This document shows, in pieces, positions 7,573 to 13,028 of a stretch of 13,028 nt of DNA (within the stretch, counting starts at the first letter, position 1; each line of letters opens with the position of its first letter). The translations under genes and the position numbers were made by a program. Under the pieces are notes generated by a model. That model saw only the letters and a program-made list of their open reading frames with translations. It was not told the DNA's origin and did no database searches. Location: positions 1 to 13,028 of the forward strand of contig JAEZCS010000241.1 of NCBI GenBank assembly GCA_023433445.1, written 5' to 3'. This DNA comes from Pseudomonadota bacterium. GTDB taxonomy: Bacteria; Pseudomonadota; Alphaproteobacteria; Sphingomonadales; Sphingomonadaceae.

Positions 7573-7663
7573 TGGCGGAGCGGGAGGGATTCGAACCCTC
7601 GATACGCTTTTGACGTATACTCACTTTCCAGGCGAGCGCCTTCGACCACTCGGCCACCGCTCC
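7573..7663 (-). tRNA. tRNA-Ser (anticodon GGA), CCA encoded
   Basis: Read on the minus strand, the acceptor stem GGAGCGG (7663-7657) pairs perfectly with CCGCTCC (7583-7577), followed by discriminator G and an encoded CCA (7575-7573). The D arm GGCCGAGTGG, anticodon loop CTGGAAA (GGA at 7629-7627), T arm GGGTTCGAATCCC and a long class-II variable arm with an ATACG/CGTAT stem are all present, as expected for serine tRNA. Length is 91 bases with CCA. It decodes UCC and UCU. It is divergent from ald; a minus-strand promoter was not clear. Confidence 0.97.
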
Positions 7664-7890
7664 GCATGCACTGGAAGGCGGCTCCCTATCGCGCGGCGCG
7701 GCGGGTGGCAAGGGGTGGCGGGACTTTCCTGTGCAATATCGAGCGGGGCCCTGCTGTTCCGCCATTGTTGCGTTGTCCATGCCGTCGCGGATAGGAATGT
7801 CTTACGGCCATCGGGCGCATTTCGGAACAATCGCCGCTTGTCGGGCGATGCCATGCCCTTGGCGATTGCGCAGGGGCGGAAAGGCTGAAC

Positions 7891-9006
7891 ATGATCGTAG
7901 GCACCGTAAAGGAAATCAAGAACCACGAATATCGCGTCGGCCTGACGCCAGAGAGCGTGCATGAACTGGCAGCGCATGGGCATCGGGTGCTTGTGGAAAG
8001 CGGCGCGGGAGAGGGGATCGGTGCGCATGACGCGCTATACGCCCGCGCAGGTGCCGAAATCGTGCCCAGCGCAGGTCAGGTGTTCGAAACCGCCGAGATG
8101 ATCGTGAAGGTGAAGGAGCCACAGCCCGATGAGCGCGCCATGCTGCGCCCCGGTCAGATACTCTACACCTATCTTCACCTCGCGCCCGACCCGGAGCAGA
8201 CGCGCGACCTGATGGCGTCGGGCGCGGTCTGCATCGCCTATGAAACCGTCACCGACGCAAGCGGTGGTCTTCCGCTGCTCAAGCCCATGAGCCAGGTTGC
8301 CGGGCGCATGTCCATCCAGGCAGGCGCAACGGCGCTGGAAACGGCCAATGGTGGCCGCGGCGTGCTGCTGGGCGGCGTGCCGGGTGTGCTCCCGGCCAAA
8401 GTTTGCGTCATCGGCGGTGGCGTAGTCGGCTTCAACGCAGCGCAGATGGCAGCAGGCCTTGGCGCGGACGTCACAATCCTTGATCGCAGCCCGGAGGTGC
8501 TGGAACGGCTGGGCATCTATTTCGAAGCGCGAGCCAAGACGCGCTTTTCCAACCGCGCCAATCTCGCCGATTGCGTGGCAGAGGCTGACCTTGTGATCGG
8601 CGCGGTGCTTATCCCCGGAGCCGCAGCGCCCAAGCTGATCAGCGCCGACATGCTCAAGACCATGAAGAAAGGCTCCGTGCTGGTCGACGTCGCGATCGAC
8701 CAAGGCGGCTGTTTCGAAACCAGCCATCCCACCACCCATGCAGAGCCCACCTATGTGGTCGATGGTATCGTCCATTACTGTGTTGCCAACATGCCGGGCG
8801 CCGTCGCGCGCACCAGCACCTATGCGCTCAATAATGTCACCCTGCCGCACGCCCTGCGGATTGCCGATCTTGGGTGGAAGGAGGCGCTGCGGTCGGATCC
8901 GCACCTTCTGGCAGGGCTCAATGTCTGGGATGGCAAAGTGACCTATCAGGCCGTCGCCCAGGCGCTGGACTTGCCCTTCAGCCCAGCGGAAGAAGCGCTG
9001 GCCTGA
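7891..9006 (+). CDS. ald: Alanine dehydrogenase (NAD-dependent)
   Basis: The 371-residue protein catalyses reversible oxidative deamination of L-alanine to pyruvate and ammonium with NAD, linking alanine use to central metabolism; the enzyme is a soluble hexamer. Start MIVGTVKEIKNHEYRVGLTP is the family N-terminus, including Arg15 for substrate binding. Catalytic residues of the family fall at the expected positions: Lys75 in VKVKEPQ, His96 in YTYLHLAPD and Asp270 in DVAIDQGG. The Rossmann nucleotide fold is seen at CVIGGGVVGFNAAQMA (172-187) and ends with an acidic strand (TILDRS). The signature NMPGAVARTSTYALNN is intact. Length equals that of typical Ald (about 371). GGGGCGGAAAGG at about 7873 serves as ribosome-binding region. 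It is followed by a structured gap and the TauE/SafE gene on the same strand; a shared transcript is possible. Confidence 0.97.
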   Translation: MIVGTVKEIKNHEYRVGLTPESVHELAAHGHRVLVESGAGEGIGAHDALYARAGAEIVPSAGQVFETAEMIVKVKEPQPDERAMLRPGQILYTYLHLAPDPEQTRDLMASGAVCIAYETVTDASGGLPLLKPMSQVAGRMSIQAGATALETANGGRGVLLGGVPGVLPAKVCVIGGGVVGFNAAQMAAGLGADVTILDRSPEVLERLGIYFEARAKTRFSNRANLADCVAEADLVIGAVLIPGAAAPKLISADMLKTMKKGSVLVDVAIDQGGCFETSHPTTHAEPTYVVDGIVHYCVANMPGAVARTSTYALNNVTLPHALRIADLGWKEALRSDPHLLAGLNVWDGKVTYQAVAQALDLPFSPAEEALA

Positions 9007-9027
9007 CGAAGGACAACATCCTGTAAT

Positions 9028-9107
9028 CTTGTCTGGACCCCCTGCGGGTTCCCCAGCCTCGTTCGTTTTGTTTGCCGGGGGCAGTCGGTTCCCTGCCCCC
9101 AGACAAG
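9028..9107 (+). promoter_or_regulatory. Nested inverted repeats between ald and the TauE/SafE gene
   Basis: An outer pair CTTGTCTGG (9028-9036) / CCAGACAAG (9099-9107) is perfect over 9 bp and encloses a strong inner stem GGGGGCAG (9077-9084) / CTGCCCCC (9093-9100) with an 8-base loop. The two share bases 9099-9100 and so partly compete. No T run follows, so it is not a standard terminator. It may be an RNA element that processes or attenuates the ald transcript, or a leader element for the permease. Confidence 0.45.
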
Positions 9108-9165
9108 CACATTCGCTGAAGAGAGGCCCGGGTTCACGTCATGGTCCATCATATCCGCTTCGCCG

Positions 9166-9204
9166 CCCTGCTGCCGCGACATCTTCACTTCGGCAGCAGG
9201 GAGG
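9166..9204 (+). promoter_or_regulatory. Hairpin overlapping the Shine-Dalgarno of the TauE/SafE gene
   Basis: CCCTGCTGCCG (9166-9176) pairs perfectly over 11 bp with CGGCAGCAGGG (9191-9201), with a 14-base loop. The Shine-Dalgarno GGGAGG (9199-9204) shares its first three bases with the 3' arm and sits 7 bases before ATG 9212. If formed, the stem would partly hide the site, which suggests translational control of the permease. Confidence 0.5.
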
Positions 9205-9211
9205 CGCTGTG

Positions 9212-10042
9212 ATGCACGGCGATCTCATGACCTGGCTCGTCCCCTTGGTCGCCATGCTGGGTGCGGGGCTGTTCGCCGGTTTCGCAGCGGGGATTTTCGG
9301 CATTGGTGGAGGCTTCGTCGTCGTGCCCGCGCTGTTCGTGGTTCTGCCGCTGCTGGGTGGAACCCATGAAGCCATCGCTCATGTCGCCATCGGCACCTCG
9401 GCCGCCACGATCATCGTGACCTCGATCCGCTCGCTCCTGGCCCATGCCAAGCGTGGCGCGGTCGAATTTGAAGTGCTGCGCGCCTGGGCGCCGTGGATCA
9501 TCCTGGGCGACGGGGTAGGGGTGCTGCTGGCGGGACATGTGGATGGCCGGATACTGACCATGATCTTCGCTACGGGCGTGTTCCTCATGTCGCTGAACTT
9601 CCTGCTGCCCAAGGTTGGGGGCAAGGTAATCAGCGAGGACATGCCGTCCGGTATCGCGCGCGTCGGCATAGCGGGCGGGCTTGGTACTTTTTCAGCGTTG
9701 CTCGGCATTGGCGGCGGCACGATCGCGATCATGGTGATGACCTTGTGCGGCCGATCGATCCACCGGGCGATCGCGACGGCGTCGGGCGTCGGCACGCTGA
9801 TCGCCATTCCCAGCGCCATCGGTTTCGCCCTGATCGGCCTTAAGGAAACCGGCCTGCCCTGGGGGTCGCTGGGCTTCGTCAACATGCCTGCGACGCTGGC
9901 GATTTCTTCGATGTCGATCCTTACCGCGCCGCTGGGTGTCGCCGCCGCGCACAGCCTGCCTGCTCATCTGCTGAAGCGCGTCTTCGGCGTCTATCTGGTG
10001 ATCATCGCCTTCGTCATGTTCCGCAACGCCATCCACATGTGA
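9212..10042 (+). CDS. TauE/SafE-family sulfite/sulfonate-type membrane permease
   Basis: The 276-residue integral membrane protein belongs to the TauE/SafE family, which is proposed to export sulfite, sulfoacetate or related organosulfur anions. The two homologous halves each carry a glycine-rich loop: FAAGIFGIGGGFVVVPAL near the N-terminus and FSALLGIGGGTIAIMVMTL in the middle. About eight hydrophobic segments are visible, as expected. ATG 9212 is preferred because of GGGAGG seven bases upstream; a GTG at 9209 is adjacent and in frame. The open frame continues upstream to about 9029, but that stretch is Pro/Arg-rich, contains the inverted repeats and does not resemble this family. It converges with the phospholipase D gene, 7 bp between stops. 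No sulfur metabolism genes are nearby, so the substrate is not fixed by context. Confidence 0.88.
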   Translation: MHGDLMTWLVPLVAMLGAGLFAGFAAGIFGIGGGFVVVPALFVVLPLLGGTHEAIAHVAIGTSAATIIVTSIRSLLAHAKRGAVEFEVLRAWAPWIILGDGVGVLLAGHVDGRILTMIFATGVFLMSLNFLLPKVGGKVISEDMPSGIARVGIAGGLGTFSALLGIGGGTIAIMVMTLCGRSIHRAIATASGVGTLIAIPSAIGFALIGLKETGLPWGSLGFVNMPATLAISSMSILTAPLGVAAAHSLPAHLLKRVFGVYLVIIAFVMFRNAIHM

Positions 10043-10049
10043 CCTACCA

Positions 10050-11288
10050 TCAGTCCGCGTCGGGATTGCGGAAGTTCAGCCGCCGGGTGACGGTATAATC
10101 CAGCACCCCGACCAGGAAGTAGCTGATCCACTGCTTTACCAGCGTCAGCAGGCCGCGCTGGGCCTTGTATCGCTCCAGCGTGATCTGCCGGCTTTCGCCG
10201 GTCCGGCGGCTGATGAACGCCCTTGCTTCGTCAGCCAAAGCCTTGTCCTCGATCCGCAGCATGATCTCCAGGTTCAGGAACAGGCTGCGCATGTCGAAAT
10301 TGGCTGACCCGATGAAGACCGCGTCGTCGATGACGATCAGCTTCATGTGCAGCTTGCACTTCTGATATTCCCAAATCTCGACGCCGCGCTTCAGCAGCGG
10401 GCCGTACAGCAGCCGCGCCGCCGCCACCGTCGCGCCATTGTCGGACCGGGACGGCAGGATCAGCCGCGCGCCGTCGCGCCGTGCCGCCCGCGCGATGCGC
10501 TTCAACATGCCGCGTCCGGGTGAGAAATAGGCGGCCACCATGTCCACTCGCCGCGCCTGTTCCAGGTCATGCTTCACCACTTGCGCCCAGGGGCTCAGCC
10601 GCTGGGTCGGCCCCCCGATCAACCACCGCATCGGCTCGCCAGGTTCCTGGTGAAGCGGCGAATGCCAATGCCGCACCATCCGCCGCAATGTGCGGAAACG
10701 CTGATGCTTGGTCGACGCCCAGCGCCACAGTTGCCCATACCAGTTGGTCATCGCCTCGACCTGGGGCCCGTCGATCAGCAGGCCCAGGTCGACCCACGCA
10801 TCATCTTGCGGCAGCCCGAAATAGGCGTCCTCCACGTTGAAGCCGCCAAGCAGCAGCCGCCGGTCGTCCGCGATCGTCATCTTCTGATGGTTGCGGATCA
10901 GGTAGCGGGTGGAGCGCCGCGCTCCGAATCGGCTGAACCGTCCTCCAACGCCGATCAGGGCGTCAAAAAAGGCGGTGGGCGTGCTGCCGGATCCGAATGC
11001 GTCGATCATCAGTGTCACGGCAACCCCGCGCCGTCGGGCAGCGATAAGCCGGTCAAGCACCATCCGCCCGCTCTCGTCGTCGGCGAAGATATAATAATAG
11101 AGCTTCAGGCTCTCCTGCGCGCCGTCGATCAGGGCGATCAGGGCGTCGCGCAGGGCTGGCCCATTCTCTATCACCTTCAGCCGATTACCCCGGACCGAAA
11201 GGTTGATTCCGGCCTCGCCGCTCTTTTCTGGGGGCTGCCGGTTCGTCGCCATATCGCGTTCATGCCCCCAATTGCCGTGAGGCGCCAT
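10050..11288 (-). CDS. Phospholipase D-like protein, cardiolipin synthase ClsB-like
   Basis: The 412-residue protein has two complete HKD motifs: RNHQKMTIADD (His134, Lys136, Asp141) followed by GGFN, and KLHMKLIVIDD (His314, Lys316, Asp321) followed by GSANFD. This is the bacterial cardiolipin synthase arrangement, which joins two phosphatidyl lipids at the membrane. Length and the opening RLKVIENGPALRDALIALI, then KLYYYIFADDESG, resemble ClsB (413 residues), without the N-terminal membrane helices of ClsA. One hydrophobic C-terminal stretch (WISYFLVGVLDYTV) may contact the membrane. The start at 11288 lacks a clear ribosome-binding site; ATG at 11252 is an alternative. It diverges from rpoZ (87 bp between starts) and ends 7 bp from the permease stop. 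Other PLD-type transphosphatidylases cannot be excluded. Confidence 0.88.
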   Translation of the reverse strand: MAPHGNWGHERDMATNRQPPEKSGEAGINLSVRGNRLKVIENGPALRDALIALIDGAQESLKLYYYIFADDESGRMVLDRLIAARRRGVAVTLMIDAFGSGSTPTAFFDALIGVGGRFSRFGARRSTRYLIRNHQKMTIADDRRLLLGGFNVEDAYFGLPQDDAWVDLGLLIDGPQVEAMTNWYGQLWRWASTKHQRFRTLRRMVRHWHSPLHQEPGEPMRWLIGGPTQRLSPWAQVVKHDLEQARRVDMVAAYFSPGRGMLKRIARAARRDGARLILPSRSDNGATVAAARLLYGPLLKRGVEIWEYQKCKLHMKLIVIDDAVFIGSANFDMRSLFLNLEIMLRIEDKALADEARAFISRRTGESRQITLERYKAQRGLLTLVKQWISYFLVGVLDYTVTRRLNFRNPDAD

Positions 11289-11375
11289 GGATTTATGGGC
11301 TTTTCATTGACTCGCTGCCCGCCCGCTGGTAGGCGCAGACCTCACGATTTCTATCCTTTTGCCAGGAGCGCCCGT

Positions 11376-11720
11376 TTGGCCCGCGTTACCGTCGAAGATT
11401 GCGTCGACAAGGTTACCAACCGTTTTGACCTTGTCCTGCTTGCGGCGCAGCGCGCCCGTGAAATTTCCGGTGGCGCCGAACTGACGCTTGACCGTGACCG
11501 CGATAAAAATCCGGTCGTCGCTCTGCGCGAGATCGCGGAAGAAACCGTTTTCCCGGCGGATCTGCATGATTCGCTCGTCGGCTCACTGCAGAAGGTGCAG
11601 ATCGACGATGACGACACGCCGGATGAAATCGGATCGATTGCCCAGTCGGCAGAGGCTCTGCGCCTCACCGCCGCAGCACCGCCGCGTAACCAGAATGTCG
11701 GCGGCGACTACGACGGCTGA
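11376..11720 (+). CDS. rpoZ: DNA-directed RNA polymerase omega subunit
   Basis: The 114-residue product begins ARVTVEDCVDKVTNRFDLVL and continues with AAQRAREISGGAE, the conserved core of omega, the small subunit that binds the beta-prime C-terminus and aids RNA polymerase assembly. The start is TTG at 11376, preceded by AGGAG (11364-11368) with a 7-base spacer; no suitable in-frame ATG is near, and the frame stays open upstream only as the antisense of the phospholipase gene. The middle DKNPVVALREIAEE is typical of alphaproteobacterial omega. The acidic and Ala/Pro-rich tail (DDDDTPDE, then AAAPPRNQN) is variable among relatives. A GNRA-loop terminator follows 26 bases after the stop. Confidence 0.95.
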   Translation: MARVTVEDCVDKVTNRFDLVLLAAQRAREISGGAELTLDRDRDKNPVVALREIAEETVFPADLHDSLVGSLQKVQIDDDDTPDEIGSIAQSAEALRLTAAAPPRNQNVGGDYDG

Positions 11721-11746
11721 TCCGTCCATCGGTTTGGAGAGGGAAT

Positions 11747-11789
11747 GAGGCTCGGCCTGCGCAAGCAGGACCGGGCCTCGATCCGTTTT
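11747..11789 (+). terminator. Rho-independent terminator of rpoZ
   Basis: GAGGCTCGGCCTGC (11747-11760) pairs with GCAGGACCGGGCCTC (11765-11779) through a GCAA tetraloop (GNRA type), with one G-T pair and one bulged base. GTTTT follows at 11785-11789. It lies 26 bases after the rpoZ stop, the right place for its terminator. Confidence 0.7.
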
Positions 11790-11801
11790 GGGGGCCATCT
11801 G

Positions 11802-11901
11802 CGTCATGCCGACGGAAGCTGGCATCTCAGGCGATAGCGCGGCCCCGCCCAACGAGATCCCGGCGTTGGCCTGCGCCGCCTTTCGGGTCGCTCGGATGAC
11901 G
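11802..11901. repeat. Degenerate palindromic intergenic repeat, about 100 bp
   Basis: The element begins CGTCATGCC (11802) and ends GGATGACG (11901), so its 6-bp ends CGTCAT/ATGACG are exact inverted repeats. Inner arms also pair: GGCATCTC (11821-11828) with GAGATCCC (11854-11861), 7 of 8. The ends and the ATCTC/GAGAT core look like a decayed copy of the short palindromic repeats common between genes in sphingomonads. It codes for nothing and lies between the rpoZ terminator and the exonuclease stop. Confidence 0.5.
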
Positions 11902-11971
11902 AGACTGCGAAGGTTCAGGGCAACCGGCTGTGTATTCCTTCGCTGCTTCAGCGGAAAGGGGACACGGCTCC

Positions 11972-12418
11972 TCAATTCCCCAAGCAAAAATCCCGCAACG
12001 CCCGCGCGTCGTGCAACGCATTATGCGGGATCTTGCTGTTCGCGGCCGCGCTGAACCCCGCCGCGTTGACCAGCTGCAATTGCAGTCCGTTCATGTCGAC
12101 CATCTGCCCCGGCCCCGTCACCAGCAAAGCGCAGAAATGGGCCAGGTCCTCAGGCCAGTCGGCCACGATCACCGGATCAGGATCACCCGCCAGATAATCC
12201 GCCAGATGATGCGCCGCCTCGACACGGCTTAGCTCCATGTCGATGCCGGGCGGCACATGGCGCAGATAGGGGATGACGTTGCGCTGTACCCAGCCGTGCG
12301 GCTCTTCTTCCAAGGGCAGCGAGACGTAAAATTCATCGTCGCCAAATTCCGGCACCAGCGCGACGCTGATCAGCGTGCCTGCAAATCCATTGAATTCAGT
12401 GTCGAGGAAATAGCGCAT
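11972..12418 (-). CDS. DEDDh 3'-5' exonuclease, Rv2179c-like
   Basis: The 148-residue protein opens with MRYFLDTEFNGFAG, the Exo I motif (Asp6, Glu8), followed by LISVALVPE. A central VIVADWPEDLAHF supplies the third acidic residue (Asp87, or Asp91). PHNALHDARALRD near the C-terminus gives the His-x4-Asp motif (His132, Asp137) of the DEDDh type. Length and layout agree with the compact Rv2179c-like branch of the RNase T/oligoribonuclease superfamily, two-metal 3'-5' nucleases acting on short or single-stranded RNA ends. A full catalytic set is present, so activity is likely. The ATG at 12418 has only a weak upstream ribosome-binding site. It diverges from the spermidine-synthase-like gene with a 144-bp gap. 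Its physiological RNA target is unknown. Confidence 0.85.
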   Translation of the reverse strand: MRYFLDTEFNGFAGTLISVALVPEFGDDEFYVSLPLEEEPHGWVQRNVIPYLRHVPPGIDMELSRVEAAHHLADYLAGDPDPVIVADWPEDLAHFCALLVTGPGQMVDMNGLQLQLVNAAGFSAAANSKIPHNALHDARALRDFCLGN

Positions 12419-12440
12419 GAACGAACTGACTGCCTGCTGG

Positions 12441-12491
12441 AAGAGAGGTGGGAAGGGGGGCTGCCCGCGACATAGGGGCAGGGCGTCTCTT
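12441..12491. repeat. Nested inverted repeats in the exonuclease/spermidine-synthase gap
   Basis: AAGAGA (12441-12446) pairs with TCTCTT (12486-12491), enclosing CTGCCC (12461-12466) / GGGCAG (12476-12481) around a 9-base loop. All arms are short, so it could arise by chance; it is either a weak RNA structure or a protein site in the divergent control region. Confidence 0.25.
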
Positions 12492-12509
12492 GCGCCAGCC
12501 TTTGAAGAT

Positions 12510-12527
12510 TTGCGTCACTGGACGCAA
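12510..12527. promoter_or_regulatory. Palindrome TTGCGTC-ACTG-GACGCAA, possible operator
   Basis: The two 7-bp arms are exact reverse complements around a 4-base centre. It ends 35 bases before the GTG start of the spermidine-synthase-like gene, where a promoter-proximal operator would be expected. No regulator gene for it lies in the window. Confidence 0.4.
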
Positions 12528-12562
12528 GCTGCCATGCGGGGCACCTGCATAAGGACCTGCCA

Positions 12563-13028
12563 GTGACCCCTCGTGAACTCATCGACACCGCCGCCGTCCC
12601 GGGCGGACAGGAATTGAAGCTCTTTCGCCGGGGCAGCGATCACATGATCGTGCTGGACCGCAACGAGTTGATGAGCAGCCGCATGAGCGGTTCGGAAAAG
12701 GCGCTCGCCGTCATGTCGCTTGAGCGGTTGAAGGGTCGGAAGGCGCCGCATCTCCTGATCGGCGGATACGGCATGGGGTTCACGCTGCGGGCGGCGCTGG
12801 CTGGAATGGGACAGGATGGCCGCGCCACGGTCGTGGAACTGGTGCCCAAGATCATTGCCTGGGCGCGAGCGCCGATGGCTGACCTGGCGGCGGGTTGCCT
12901 GGACGACCCGCGCGTCACCCTGATCGAAGGCGATGTCGCGGCGGAGATCGCAGCAAGCCGACAAAGCTACGACGCGATCCTCCTGGACGTCGACAACGGT
13001 CCCGACGGCCTTACCGCTCCCGCCAACG
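12563..13028 (+). CDS. Spermidine-synthase-like protein (SAM-dependent methyltransferase fold), 3' end outside window
   Basis: The frame is open for 155 codons from GTG 12563 to the window end with no stop. AAGGA at 12551-12555, seven bases upstream, supports the GTG. The visible part carries the glycine-rich nucleotide motif LLIGGYGMGFTLRAAL, the acidic strand end VVELVPKIIAWA that would bind the ligand ribose, GDVAAEI, and DAILLDVDNGP, the region where aminopropyltransferases hold their catalytic Asp. The short N-terminal part (ELKLFRRGSDHMIVLDRNEL then MSSRMSGSEKAL) resembles the small beta domain of the spermidine synthase family. Such genes are often annotated as spermidine synthase although many lack proof of polyamine activity, and a methyltransferase role is possible. 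The C-terminal half is missing. It is divergent from the exonuclease gene. Confidence 0.82.
   Translation, partial: MTPRELIDTAAVPGGQELKLFRRGSDHMIVLDRNELMSSRMSGSEKALAVMSLERLKGRKAPHLLIGGYGMGFTLRAALAGMGQDGRATVVELVPKIIAWARAPMADLAAGCLDDPRVTLIEGDVAAEIAASRQSYDAILLDVDNGPDGLTAPAN

Noticed and set aside
5231..7663. TetR/oxygenase region as a genomic island integrated at the tRNA-Ser 3' end
   Set aside because: No integrase gene and no second copy of the tRNA 3' end is visible in the window. A copy outside the window cannot be excluded.
7829..7867. AATCGCC/GGCGATT pair with inner GGGC/GCCC upstream of ald, considered as a leader element
   Set aside because: Arms are short with large internal loops, within chance expectation for GC-rich DNA.
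9029..9211. 61-codon N-terminal extension of the TauE/SafE gene
   Set aside because: The stretch is Pro/Arg-rich, contains the inverted repeats and lacks family resemblance; the Shine-Dalgarno supports ATG 9212.
11307..11335. TTGACT with TAGGCG 17 bases later as an rpoZ promoter
   Set aside because: The -35 is good, but the -10 matches consensus poorly, so it was not entered as a feature.
10569..11375. Long plus-strand open frame leading into rpoZ (383 codons in all)
   Set aside because: It is antisense to the phospholipase D gene, whose two HKD motifs are intact on the minus strand. Only the last 114 codons, from TTG 11376, match a known protein.

Overview
The window is GC-rich (lower around 5400-6200) and densely coded on both strands. 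Gene content points to an alphaproteobacterium, most likely a sphingomonad: an RNA polymerase omega gene, alanine dehydrogenase, a TauE/SafE permease, a Tat-exported family 3 glycosidase, a ClsB-like phospholipase D, a tRNA-Ser(GGA) with encoded CCA, and an Rv2179c-like exonuclease. The taxonomic call is inferred from protein style and was not searched.

Left part (1-4777, plus strand): the 3' end of a small multidrug resistance (SMR/Gdx-type) gene carrying an in-frame TAA at a normally invariant Tyr codon; a complete BglX-like beta-glucosidase; a 287-bp gap with a cluster of small palindromes; and an ABC-F ATPase of YheS type broken by a one-base frameshift in its first nucleotide-binding domain. 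Two lesions so close together suggest either real decay or base-calling errors.

Middle part (4784-7663): a minus-strand SnoaL/NTF2-like gene diverges from a TetR regulator, which is followed 6 bp later by a 354-residue protein that I read as a phytanoyl-CoA-dioxygenase-like non-heme iron oxygenase. This is the least described part and looks like a small regulated catabolic module. A 307-bp gene-free stretch and tRNA-Ser(GGA) on the minus strand follow.

Right part (7891-13028): ald, then a structured 205-bp gap and a TauE/SafE permease whose Shine-Dalgarno lies at the edge of an 11-bp perfect hairpin; a convergent ClsB-like gene (7 bp apart); rpoZ with a TTG start and a GNRA-loop terminator; a degenerate palindromic repeat; a minus-strand DEDDh exonuclease; and the 5' part of a spermidine-synthase-like methyltransferase-fold gene running off the right edge.

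I see no insertion sequence, prophage or CRISPR array. The most distinctive items are the TetR/oxygenase/SnoaL module, the leader hairpins in front of the permease and the glucosidase, and the two disrupted genes.
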